Shown here in pieces: positions 1 through 8,011 of a stretch of DNA of 64,000 bases (the first letter of the stretch is position 1; each line of letters begins with the position of its first letter). This DNA comes from Aureispira sp. CCB-QB1 (lineage in GTDB: Bacteria; Bacteroidota; Bacteroidia; Chitinophagales; Saprospiraceae), in contig NZ_JHBV01000016.1 of assembly GCF_000724545.1 (NCBI RefSeq), positions 310,001 to 374,000 on the forward strand. The letters run 5' to 3'. The notes under the pieces are model-generated. The model worked only from the letters and a program-made list of their open reading frames with translations, had not been told where the DNA came from and did no database searches. The translations under genes and the position numbers were made by a program.

Positions 1-2
1 GA

Positions 3-491
3 GATTCTAGCCAAAGAATAACAGCACTTCAACAAATAAAGCGTCAATTAGTTCCTCTACATGAATTGAGAAAAAATCTAGTACACAATCAACAATCTCA
101 ACAAAATGCTCTTCTTCAGTTGAGTCACCTTCAACATCAAATAAAGCAAAATGAATATGCATTTATTCACTTCTTAGCGCATCAAACAAAATACGTAAGA
201 ATTTGTGGTGGTTCCCCTTATTCTATCTTAGTCACTAGTCCTAAACCTTGTATACGACTAGGTGAAACCTACAAGGCAGCAATAACCCTAAAAACGTTCC
301 ATTCTCCTCAATTACTAGCTGCTCAAATTAATCAAGATAACCTTTCAATTACAAATAACTCCTGTATCTACCAAACTAAAGCTGCCAAAGTAGGAGAAGC
401 AGCTTATCATGTTACTCTAACCTTTACCCATCCTAATTCAACCCAAACCATTACCCAAACACAAGCCTTTTATTTTGAAACAACTCCCTAA
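3..491 (+). CDS. GldM D1-D2-like protein, 3' part only (5' end outside window)
   Basis: The reading frame is open from base 3 to the TAA at 489-491, so the gene begins before the window. About 162 residues are visible. A helical stretch is followed by a beta-rich domain carrying VRLGETY-like (IRLGETYKA) and NPNSTQ-type segments that align with the D2 domain of the GldM at 25855-27492. It ends with FYFETTP, which matches the D2 end of that protein (FSYEVG). It therefore stops at the D2/D3 boundary. The N-terminus is not visible; by analogy with the next three genes it is probably a lipoprotein. The next gene starts 9 bp downstream on the same strand, so this is the first visible member of a tandem paralogue array. 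Function is inferred from homology inside the window only. Confidence 0.75.
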   Translation, partial: DSSQRITALQQIKRQLVPLHELRKNLVHNQQSQQNALLQLSHLQHQIKQNEYAFIHFLAHQTKYVRICGGSPYSILVTSPKPCIRLGETYKAAITLKTFHSPQLLAAQINQDNLSITNNSCIYQTKAAKVGEAAYHVTLTFTHPNSTQTITQTQAFYFETTP

Positions 492-500
492 TTCACAACA

Positions 501-1556
501 ATGAAATCTTTCTGTTTACAATACTTGATAATTATTATTTGTTGCTTGAGTAGTTGTCAAAACAACAATTCAGACGCCTTTGTTCTCCATTACCACCAAC
601 TTAATCAAAGCTTGCATTATAGTAACCAACTACTTAGCTATGAGACGACTCATTCTTTGATAAATATGGAAGAAATTGCCCACGTAGCAACGCAATACAT
701 ACCGTTCGTTGAAAAAGTAAAATCAGCTCATCGACAAAAAGAAACATTGGATCAGTTCATTCGTTCCATTAAAGCGAAATTAATATCCGAAACAGGTGGT
801 GTTTATAATAAAGAAGAAGCGCTGGCAATTCAAGAAGATTCTTCTTGGGAAGGAATCCCAAAAGGAGCAAAAACGACTCGTTCTATTGAGAAAATATTAC
901 TTATGGAAAAGTATGATGATAAGATGAACTTACCTCTTGCAGAATTATTAGATCAAAAAATACAAGCATTTGTCTTATACAACACTAATTGGCTAGATTC
1001 TCTCTTACAAAATTCAACGTTCAACACTCCTACATTTGAAAAGGAGACAAGGAATTGTTTGCGACAATTTAAAAATAATATAGCTCTCAAAACTTCTCTA
1101 ATTTATTCCAATCAGAAAAATTCATCAAAAGTTTGGGCAGAAGTAAATTTTCAAAACAAACCGTTGATTGCTATCTTAAACGATCTAATAAGCATACAAA
1201 ATACGATTGAAATAGCGCAATACACCATCATAAACCTCTTTACGAATTATCTTTATTCTATAAACAATGATTCTTACAATCAAGTCGAAATAATATCTCA
1301 TAGCACGACTCCTCATGTACAAGTTGGAAAAGATTATGAAGCAACCATCTCCCTAGCAACTTATTCAGCTAACGCTACTTTTGATGTTGTTATAAAAGGA
1401 GATACCATTGCTGCTATTAATGGCAAAGCAACTTGCCGTATACGCCCTCAAAAAACTGGTAAACAAGAACATGCAGCAACTATTCTTATTACCAATCCTA
1501 TAACAGGCGAACGTACAAGCATTAACAAAAAACTTTCTTTTGAAGTCATCCCTTAA
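501..1556 (+). CDS. Lipoprotein with GldM D1-D2 periplasmic domains
   Basis: 351 residues. A type II signal peptide ends in LSSC (Cys19), so the product is a lipid-anchored periplasmic or outer-membrane protein. Residues 55-250 match GldM D1: VEKxKxA, then ExGGxYxxEEA (96-107), then a helical segment. Residues 260-350 match D2: a (V/L)G-x-Y-E-A-x-I-x-L-x-(T/A)YS segment, an NPxTGE turn, and an end in FEVIP where GldM ends D2 with FSYEVG. The GldM transmembrane helix is replaced by the lipobox, and D3-D4 are absent. It probably belongs to the operon at 3-3626 (gaps of 8-10 bp). Known: GldM D1-D4 spans the periplasm and links the GldL motor to the GldK/N ring. Inferred: this protein may pair with GldM or act as an alternative shaft segment. 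Confidence 0.8.
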   Translation: MKSFCLQYLIIIICCLSSCQNNNSDAFVLHYHQLNQSLHYSNQLLSYETTHSLINMEEIAHVATQYIPFVEKVKSAHRQKETLDQFIRSIKAKLISETGGVYNKEEALAIQEDSSWEGIPKGAKTTRSIEKILLMEKYDDKMNLPLAELLDQKIQAFVLYNTNWLDSLLQNSTFNTPTFEKETRNCLRQFKNNIALKTSLIYSNQKNSSKVWAEVNFQNKPLIAILNDLISIQNTIEIAQYTIINLFTNYLYSINNDSYNQVEIISHSTTPHVQVGKDYEATISLATYSANATFDVVIKGDTIAAINGKATCRIRPQKTGKQEHAATILITNPITGERTSINKKLSFEVIP

Positions 1557-1566
1557 TTCCATTTCT

Positions 1567-2586
1567 ATGAAAAGCACCTTGATTTATATTCTTATAACTC
1601 TTGCCTGTTGTACAATGAGTTGCCAAACAAGTTCCTCCGATACAATGATTCTACAAACGTTGCTTCAAAACAAGCATCGGCAAAAAAATACGCTAATAAT
1701 ACAAGACAATACCTCCTCCATGTTAAAATCATTGCAAGAAATCACTGAATATAAAACACAATGTCGCCCTTTGTATTCAAAATGTTATGAAATTCGCCAA
1801 TTAGCAGACAGTCTTTCAGAATACATCGACCATCTAAAAATAGACCTCATTAATTCTTCTGGAGGTTATTCCAACTCAGACGCCCCCTTACCTATGATGT
1901 TAACTAAAATTCCTAAAAATGCCCAAGCAACAGAAATTGTTCAGCAAATGCTGCTCACCGATAAGCAGCAAGTTGCTCCAACTCAAATCATAACTCGTAA
2001 GATTCAATTCTTCTATCAGTTCTGTATAAACTTGCTCAACGACTCTTGGGAAAATGGAGGTATTAAAGGGACCATTTTTGCAGACATTACCAAAAAAGAG
2101 GCTTCTATCCAATCCATAAAAAAAGTATTAAATAGTCCATTTCTTTATAAAGTTAGAACAATCCCCGATCAATTAGATCAACAACTTCAAGGCAAATCAT
2201 TGGCAGTAGCTTTATCACTGCTAAGTCTCATTCAAAACGACATTTATCTTCAAGCACATTATATTACAAACTTCTTTTCTGCTCAAATATCATATATGCA
2301 TCACTACACCTTCTTGCCTGGCTGTATCTCAGCAGCTAAACAAAGTGTCCGTTTGGGCGAAACCTATCATGCTAAGATTTTGTGTGGAATACCTACCAAT
2401 GTTGATATAAAATCTGCCCGTATAAATGGAAAACATACAACTATTGATAATAACAAAGTACTCTATTCTACCCCTGTTACTCATGTTGGAGGGCATAGTT
2501 ATCAAGTTAATTTGACGTTCTCAAATCCTTACACCAATACGATTGATAGTCTGGAAAAGAGCTTTTATTTTAATGCCAATCACTAA
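1567..2586 (+). CDS. Lipoprotein with GldM D1-D2 periplasmic domains (paralogue)
   Basis: 339 residues from the ATG at 1567, chosen over an upstream GTG- or TTG-type start because it gives a clean lipoprotein signal peptide with MSC (Cys19) and starts 10 bp after the previous stop. This copy keeps the strongest D1 signature: NGGIKGTIFAD (about residues 161-171) is identical to an 11-residue stretch of the GldM at 25855-27492 (175-185), and both continue with a lysine-rich helix. D2 carries VRLGETYHA and NPYTN, and the protein ends in FYFNANH at the D2 boundary. No transmembrane helix and no D3-D4. It lies in the same tandem array and is probably co-transcribed. The retained D1 motif makes homology to GldM secure; the molecular role is inferred. 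Confidence 0.82.
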   Translation: MKSTLIYILITLACCTMSCQTSSSDTMILQTLLQNKHRQKNTLIIQDNTSSMLKSLQEITEYKTQCRPLYSKCYEIRQLADSLSEYIDHLKIDLINSSGGYSNSDAPLPMMLTKIPKNAQATEIVQQMLLTDKQQVAPTQIITRKIQFFYQFCINLLNDSWENGGIKGTIFADITKKEASIQSIKKVLNSPFLYKVRTIPDQLDQQLQGKSLAVALSLLSLIQNDIYLQAHYITNFFSAQISYMHHYTFLPGCISAAKQSVRLGETYHAKILCGIPTNVDIKSARINGKHTTIDNNKVLYSTPVTHVGGHSYQVNLTFSNPYTNTIDSLEKSFYFNANH

Positions 2587-2594
2587 TATCCATC

Positions 2595-3626
2595 ATGAAA
2601 ACATTATCATTTAGTTTAATAATTATAATAGGCTTGCTCACAACGGGTTGTCAACCCTCTTTTGACAATCACACAATTATCGAATATTTAGATTCTACTC
2701 AGAGCATGGAAGAAAGCAATGCATTGTTAGAGCAATCTAGTCGTCGATTAGTGTGGGACATTGCTGAAATGGCTAGAGAAAATTTGGAATTAAAACCCTT
2801 GGAGGACAAAGCTAAAGCATTTTTAGAAATAGGAAAAACATTGGATACATACATTGAACAACTGAAAGACTCTTTACTTGGTCCAACAAACCATCTATTT
2901 TTAAAAGATAAAGTATCTGTCTCTCAACAAATATCCATGTCTCAACTACAACTTGCTAAAGACAAAGCTATTGTAGAAGCACTATTTTTCAGCAACCTGT
3001 TTAATGGAACATCACAATTACCACAGGCGACCATTTTAGATTCAACCATTCAACATGTTCAGCACTCTTACCTTGACTTACTAGAGTCCTGTTGGGAACG
3101 GGGAGGTCTCCCTAATACTGTGTTCACTCAAGCCCGTCAAAAGGATAGTATGGTTCATTATTTGACACAAGATTTGCATTTTTATGGTGCTCAAGAAGCT
3201 CAGAATTGGGACACATTTTGCTTCAAAAATCAACCTATGGCTGCTGCTCTTTTAACATTAACTACTATTCAAAATAGTATTAAAATTTTTGAATATACAA
3301 TAGTCCGTTTTTTAAAACAACAGACGACTTATGGGGCTCTTGTCTACGATAAGTTTGAGCTTGTTGCTCAAAGCACCTCTCCTAATCCTCGCTTAGGAGA
3401 GCACTATGAAGCTCAGATTAGTCTGGTCACCTATGCTTCTAAAGCGTCTATGCAAGTCGTTATTGACAATGATACAATTCCCGCTATTGATGGAAGCGTC
3501 TATTATAACATCCCAACCTCTAAAGTAGGTTGGCATCGGTATTCTGTTCATTTTATTTTGACCAATCCATTAACTAATGAAAAAGAAACTTGGAACCGAA
3601 ACTTTGCTTTTGAAGTCATCCCTTAA
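2595..3626 (+). CDS. Lipoprotein with GldM D1-D2 periplasmic domains (paralogue)
   Basis: 343 residues. The signal peptide ends in TTGC (Cys19), the same lipid-anchor position as in its two upstream neighbours. D1 shows CWERGGLPNTVF, a diverged version of the GldM WDNGGIKGTIF motif, and the QPMAAALLTLTTIQN helix that corresponds to GldM HMPVAAIYPMLRKFQN. D2 contains RLGEHYEAQISL, a TNPLTNE turn, and ends FEVIP. It is the last gene of the array: 168 bp follow before hemC and contain an independent promoter. Sequence divergence among the copies is high while the domain boundaries are constant, which argues for functional divergence after old duplications rather than recent amplification. Confidence 0.8.
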   Translation: MKTLSFSLIIIIGLLTTGCQPSFDNHTIIEYLDSTQSMEESNALLEQSSRRLVWDIAEMARENLELKPLEDKAKAFLEIGKTLDTYIEQLKDSLLGPTNHLFLKDKVSVSQQISMSQLQLAKDKAIVEALFFSNLFNGTSQLPQATILDSTIQHVQHSYLDLLESCWERGGLPNTVFTQARQKDSMVHYLTQDLHFYGAQEAQNWDTFCFKNQPMAAALLTLTTIQNSIKIFEYTIVRFLKQQTTYGALVYDKFELVAQSTSPNPRLGEHYEAQISLVTYASKASMQVVIDNDTIPAIDGSVYYNIPTSKVGWHRYSVHFILTNPLTNEKETWNRNFAFEVIP

Positions 3627-3689
3627 CCCTCAAAATGTCATCAAATTTCCATTAAATAAAGAAAAAAAACTTTTAGCTATCAATTTTCC

Positions 3690-3718
3690 TTTGAAGTCGT
3701 GAAATAAAGATAAATTTG
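3690..3718 (+). promoter_or_regulatory. Candidate Bacteroidota primary promoter for hemC
   Basis: TTTG at 3690-3693 and TAAATTTG at 3711-3718 fit the Bacteroidota primary-sigma pattern (TTTG, then TAnnTTTG). The spacing of 17 is slightly shorter than the usual 19-20. It lies 77 bp upstream of hemC. Confidence 0.45.
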
Positions 3719-3794
3719 TAGTGGAAACATCCATTATACAATAGCAATTGTAAATTTAGCAACTGCTTTTTTACAACTTGACAGATTTTATACA

Positions 3795-4700
3795 ATGAAT
3801 AAACTAATCATAGGAACTAGAGGGAGCAAACTCGCTCTTTGGCAAGCATACTATACTCAAGACCGTTTAAAAGAAATTGGCGTTGAATCAGAGTTGAAAA
3901 TTATTAAAACCAAAGGAGATAAAATTCAACACCTGAGCTTTGATAAAATTGAAGGCAAGGGCTTTTTCACAAAGGAGATTGAAGATGAACTGTTAGCAGG
4001 AACAATTGATTTGGCAGTACATTCTATGAAAGATATGCCTACAACACAACCAGAAGGACTTTCTTTGGCGGCAATCTCTTACAGAGAAGACCCCGCAGAC
4101 TGTTTGGTCATTCGCAAAGACGCAGCTACACAAGGTAAAATACTTCAATTGCCAGACAATCCCATAGTTGGTACTTCTTCTGCCCGACGCAAAGCGTTGA
4201 TCAAATCCATTCGCCCCGATGTTGTACTCAACGATATTCGAGGCAATGTTCCTACCCGCTTACAAAAACTAAAAGAAGGTCAATTTGACGCTATTCTATT
4301 AGCAATGGCTGGCATCAAACGTTTGCAGCTGGATATGAGTGCCTTTGAAACCATTCGCTTAAACCCTAAAGAATTTGTCCCAGCTCCAGCACAAGGGGTC
4401 TTAACATGGCAAACGAAAACAGACAACATGGAGGTACGTAGAATTTTGCGTAAAATTCATCGTTCTGACGTGTTGCAATGTACCAATGTAGAACGCAAAG
4501 TTTTAAAATTATTAGATGGAGGTTGCCACTTACCACTGGGCGTATATTGTGAAACAGATGATATGGGCTACTATCATGTTTCTGCGATTCTTTCTGGAGG
4601 TTTGGATCAAGAACTAAATGTTGTCAATCTTTCTTCTAGTACAACTAATAATTTGGCGGAAACTATTTTTGAGCAATTGAAGCAAGGAGTAAACTTATAA
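3795..4700 (+). CDS. hemC: Porphobilinogen deaminase (hydroxymethylbilane synthase)
   Basis: 301 residues, usual length. It condenses four porphobilinogen molecules into hydroxymethylbilane in cytoplasmic tetrapyrrole synthesis. Visible: the N-terminal IGTRGSKLALWQ, HSMKDMP with the catalytic Asp80, GTSSARRKA, DIRGNVPTRL, and DGGCHLPLG, whose Cys244 carries the dipyrromethane cofactor. It is the first gene of a tight operon: its TAA (4698-4700) overlaps the ATG of hemD by one base. The upstream promoter at 3690-3718 probably serves the whole hemC-hemD-dehydratase-rsmG unit. Nothing unusual is visible. Confidence 0.97.
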   Translation: MNKLIIGTRGSKLALWQAYYTQDRLKEIGVESELKIIKTKGDKIQHLSFDKIEGKGFFTKEIEDELLAGTIDLAVHSMKDMPTTQPEGLSLAAISYREDPADCLVIRKDAATQGKILQLPDNPIVGTSSARRKALIKSIRPDVVLNDIRGNVPTRLQKLKEGQFDAILLAMAGIKRLQLDMSAFETIRLNPKEFVPAPAQGVLTWQTKTDNMEVRRILRKIHRSDVLQCTNVERKVLKLLDGGCHLPLGVYCETDDMGYYHVSAILSGGLDQELNVVNLSSSTTNNLAETIFEQLKQGVNL

Positions 4701-5386
4701 TGCAACCGACCGAACAACCAACCATTTTTATCTCTAGAGATTTAGAGCAAGACAGTGTTTTCGCCCAATACGTTGCTCCCAAGGCAACAATTATTGGAAG
4801 CTCTCTCATCGAATTTAAAGCGGTACATTTTGATAAGTTACCTACTTGTGATTGGTTGTTTTTTTATAGTAAAAAAGGGATTCATTATTGTTTATCTCAG
4901 CTAGAGGAGAAAGCGTCACTCCCACCTATTGGTGTGATTGGACAAGCTTCTGCTGATTTCCTGTACTCCAAATATCAAATTCAAGCCCAGTTTGTAGGAA
5001 CAGGACATCCAGAAGAAACGGCTCTAGCTTTTTCAAAATTAGTACAGGGCAAGAAGGTTGTATTTGCACAAGCATTACATTCTAACCAGTCTGTACAACA
5101 ATTGTTGGATAAAAATGTTATTTGTTATAATATGATAACGTATCAAAACGAGGTAAAAATTGACTTCAAACTCCCTCCTGTTGATGTATTGGTTTTTACA
5201 AGTCCTTTAAATGTAAAAGCTTATTTTGACCAATACACTTATCATACTTCGCAAAAAATAATTAGTATTGGTCGTGTTACAGCCAAAGCACTAAAGGCAA
5301 TTGGAATTACGACTTTCACCATAGCAACAGCGCCCAACGAACGTGCTTTGGCAGTTGCTTGCTTACAAGCTATCCAACAAAAATGA
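4700..5386 (+). CDS. hemD: Uroporphyrinogen-III synthase
   Basis: 228 residues. It should cyclise hydroxymethylbilane to uroporphyrinogen III with inversion of ring D, the step after HemC. The family has little sequence conservation. Support comes from the position directly after hemC with a 1-bp overlap, the length, the two-domain alternating alpha/beta character, [14 protein letters not shown] (the typical xxFTSxxxVxxF motif) and [15 protein letters not shown] near the end (the typical IGxxTAxAL motif). The stop TGA overlaps the ATG of the next gene (ATGA), indicating translational coupling. Confidence 0.92.
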   Translation: MQPTEQPTIFISRDLEQDSVFAQYVAPKATIIGSSLIEFKAVHFDKLPTCDWLFFYSKKGIHYCLSQLEEKASLPPIGVIGQASADFLYSKYQIQAQFVGTGHPEETALAFSKLVQGKKVVFAQALHSNQSVQQLLDKNVICYNMITYQNEVKIDFKLPPVDVLVFTSPLNVKAYFDQYTYHTSQKIISIGRVTAKALKAIGITTFTIATAPNERALAVACLQAIQQK

Positions 5387-5628
5387 TGTTTAAAGAAGAA
5401 AATAATTGCTTAAAAGCTAGTTTTAAATTTAATGATTTTATTACTGCTTTTTCTTTCATGACAGAAGTTGCCTTTTGGGCAGAAAAACAAGCCCACCATC
5501 CTAACTGGAGTAATGTTTATGATACAGTTGAGATTGAATTGACGACACATGACGCAGGCAATACGGTTACAGAAAAAGACCATCAGTTAGCTAAAAAAAT
5601 AGCTCAACTTTACGAAAAATATAACTAA
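5383..5628 (+). CDS. 4a-hydroxytetrahydrobiopterin (pterin-4a-carbinolamine) dehydratase family protein
   Basis: 81 residues from the ATG that overlaps the hemD stop (ATGA). A second ATG follows at 5386; a longer TTG start would lie inside hemD and is less likely. Visible: the PCD/DCoH signature [17 protein letters not shown] with His38-His39, then [21 protein letters not shown] with the third conserved His58. Known family activity: dehydration of 4a-hydroxytetrahydropterin, or a moonlighting partner role. Its placement between hemD and rsmG does not point to aromatic amino-acid hydroxylation, and no hydroxylase gene is in the window. Confidence 0.9.
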   Translation: MMFKEENNCLKASFKFNDFITAFSFMTEVAFWAEKQAHHPNWSNVYDTVEIELTTHDAGNTVTEKDHQLAKKIAQLYEKYN

Positions 5629-5632
5629 ATAT

Positions 5633-6262
5633 ATGGATACTATTTTAAAGTACTTTCCTGATTTAAGCCCTACTCAAATTGAACAGCTGAGTCAATTAGG
5701 AGATTTGTATACCGACTGGAATAGCAAAATTAATGTTATTTCTCGCAAAGATATTGAGAATATTTACCCACATCATGTCTTACATTCTATGGGCTTAGCC
5801 AAGGTTTTTCAATTCAAAGATGGTAGCAAAGTGATGGACTTGGGTACTGGTGGTGGTTTTCCTGGTATCCCTTTAGCTATCCTATTTCCAAAGGTCGATT
5901 TCTTATTAGTTGATTCTATTGGTAAAAAGGTTCGTGTGACACAAGAAGTTGCAGATGCGATTGGCTTGGAAAATGTACGCACTCAACAAGCTAGAGCTGA
6001 AGAACTAAAAGAAAAATTTGACTTTGTCGTTACGCGTGCCGTAGCAGTATTACCTAAATTGGTCGCATGGACACGTCGAATAATTAGTGACAAACACCAA
6101 CATGGCGTACCGAATGGAATTTGGGCACTCAAAGGGATTGATCGTGCTACTGAAGAAGCAAAAGCATTGGGAAAAGGTGCTTACTCAGAAATATATCCAA
6201 TGAGTGATTTTTTTGATGAGGAATTTTTTGGAACAAAATGTGTAATCTATACTCAAAAGTAA
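5633..6262 (+). CDS. rsmG: 16S rRNA (guanine527-N7)-methyltransferase
   Basis: 209 residues, typical length. It methylates N7 of G527 in 16S rRNA using S-adenosylmethionine. Visible: the N-terminal helical segment with YTDWNSKINVISRKD, the SAM-binding motif DLGTGGGFPGIPLAI (starting Asp69), LLVDSIGKKV, a VVTRAVAVLPKL motif and a C-terminal beta-strand. It starts 4 bp after the dehydratase stop, so it closes the hemC operon. The 237 bp downstream hold an inverted repeat at 6383-6411 and no gene. Confidence 0.96.
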   Translation: MDTILKYFPDLSPTQIEQLSQLGDLYTDWNSKINVISRKDIENIYPHHVLHSMGLAKVFQFKDGSKVMDLGTGGGFPGIPLAILFPKVDFLLVDSIGKKVRVTQEVADAIGLENVRTQQARAEELKEKFDFVVTRAVAVLPKLVAWTRRIISDKHQHGVPNGIWALKGIDRATEEAKALGKGAYSEIYPMSDFFDEEFFGTKCVIYTQK

Positions 6263-6382
6263 ATATAGTTTCGTGCCTTTCTAGCGGACTATTGTAAAAC
6301 GTAATGGTCTATTCCCCCGATTTTAGTTGTCTTGCCAGTTGTATAGTAACATCATCGGAGACTTTTATTTTTTGCGAACTTT

Positions 6383-6411
6383 GTTTGGCAGCGACATACC
6401 TTCTGCCAAAC
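6383..6411. other. Hairpin in the rsmG downstream region
   Basis: GTTTGGCAG (6383-6391) and CTGCCAAAC (6403-6411) form a perfect 9-bp stem with an 11-base loop. There is no following T tract, so it is not a clear intrinsic terminator. It lies 121 bp after rsmG and 89 bp before the next gene, and could act in the leader of that gene or stabilise an mRNA end. Confidence 0.45.
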
Positions 6412-6499
6412 TCCAAGGTTTCATTTACGCTTGATTAGATAAACATCCATTTTATAGACCTACTCGTCATAAAAGGATACGACAGAATGGAAGATCGAC

Positions 6500-7972
6500 A
6501 TGAACAAAGAAATAAAACACCTCTACCAAGAACTTACCCCTGCTCACAAAGAAGCACTGCAACTCACATTCAAAAAGTCACCTAGAATGCTTCGTTATAT
6601 CCAAGCTTTGGATGATTTAGGTTATGTTTCCACTCAAAAAGCCATACAGCTGATTTACTCGGACGATACAAGGCATATTGATGATGCAACCTTAATGAAT
6701 CGTTTCTACAAATTGAGGCGAAATTTGCACCTGCACTTGCTTCAAGTCTGCCAAAACAATTTAAAAAGTTCGACAGATGAAGAGATAGAGTTAAAGTTTT
6801 TGCAATTGTTATCACAAAAAAATGAGCATGCTTACCTTTTAGAAAGAGCCCAAAAATTAGAAAAAAAGTGTTGGGAAGATAACCTCTTTGAGTTATTACC
6901 AGATTTACTAAATCTCATTATTTCTGCCTTGCATTTTTATCAACCTGAAAACATAAAAAAGATAGCTGCTTATATAGAAAAACTAGATCAGGCCAATGAT
7001 CTACTTTCTGCTCTCCATAAGTTCAAAAATTATATTAATACATTTCGATTACAAACAATAACTGCCAATAATTATGAAGAACTCGCAACACATTACTCTT
7101 CTATTATTAATAAAATGCGACGCAAAGCAAACCTACTAAAACCATATGCTAGGTTTAATTTAATTTATCATTATACTGGATTTCTTGTTGGTAGTCAACT
7201 ATACAATATCGTTTACAAAACAGGTAATGTACTCTCTCGTCATTTGAACCAATTGGAAAAGCTGCTTGCACAACATCCTCATATGCCCATCGTCAGTTAT
7301 ATTCCCAACCATCGAGTATATAGCCTTAATTCTATTCTTATTAATCGTGCTGTTTACTGGTATCAAAAAGGAAATTCTACTAAAAGTTATGAATCTATTC
7401 TCCAATATGAGCAACTAATTGACCAGCACCCCGATGTTTACATTAGGAATACCGTCAACGAATTTCACAATATTCTGCTCTGTTGTTGGGGAGCCAAAGA
7501 GTACAATGCTGTTTTAAAATACGCTCAAGAGTTAAAAACATTTCAATCCATCAACTCCTCTATTGAACGAGAGATGCCCTATTATATTTATGAAATGATG
7601 GCGTATACTGGCTTATATCCTAAAAAGAAACATACCAATCCTCTAAAATTGATTGCCTTGGGGGGCAAATTTCTTAAAAAAAGTGACCAAAGTTGCGTAT
7701 GGATGTATGAAGCTGTCGGTTCTTTTGCCTTAGTATATGGCTTTTTTGAACAAAGCAGGTATTATCTGGAACATCCATTATTATTAGAATTCCAAGCAAA
7801 AATTCCTAAAGACTTGCGTACTGTTGAGTTGTTAAATTTGGCTGAAGCAGATGACAAACGAGGACTTCATAGCTTCTTACTCAAGATCAAGGCAAAGAAA
7901 AAAGAAGTATATCCTCGTACACTCTTGACCCACTTTAATGAATTAGAAATGCTTACAAAGTTATTTTTATGA
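6500..7972 (+). CDS. Hypothetical, all-helical (TPR-like) cytoplasmic protein
   Basis: 490 residues; not recognised. No signal peptide or membrane segment. The sequence is rich in amphipathic helices with aromatic and leucine repeats of about 35-40 residues (for example the regions around 180-220, 300-350 and 380-430), suggesting a TPR-like solenoid. The N-terminal 70 residues (KEALQLTFKKSPRMLRYIQALDD ... MNRFYKLRRNLHLHL, in two parts) look like a compact basic helical domain that could be a helix-turn-helix-like head. It stands alone between the hem operon and convergent polA. Function unknown. Confidence 0.7.
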   Translation: MNKEIKHLYQELTPAHKEALQLTFKKSPRMLRYIQALDDLGYVSTQKAIQLIYSDDTRHIDDATLMNRFYKLRRNLHLHLLQVCQNNLKSSTDEEIELKFLQLLSQKNEHAYLLERAQKLEKKCWEDNLFELLPDLLNLIISALHFYQPENIKKIAAYIEKLDQANDLLSALHKFKNYINTFRLQTITANNYEELATHYSSIINKMRRKANLLKPYARFNLIYHYTGFLVGSQLYNIVYKTGNVLSRHLNQLEKLLAQHPHMPIVSYIPNHRVYSLNSILINRAVYWYQKGNSTKSYESILQYEQLIDQHPDVYIRNTVNEFHNILLCCWGAKEYNAVLKYAQELKTFQSINSSIEREMPYYIYEMMAYTGLYPKKKHTNPLKLIALGGKFLKKSDQSCVWMYEAVGSFALVYGFFEQSRYYLEHPLLLEFQAKIPKDLRTVELLNLAEADDKRGLHSFLLKIKAKKKEVYPRTLLTHFNELEMLTKLFL

Positions 7973-8011
7973 TAACTTTATAAGCATTTTGTTTTGTTCT
8001 CTTTTATTGGA

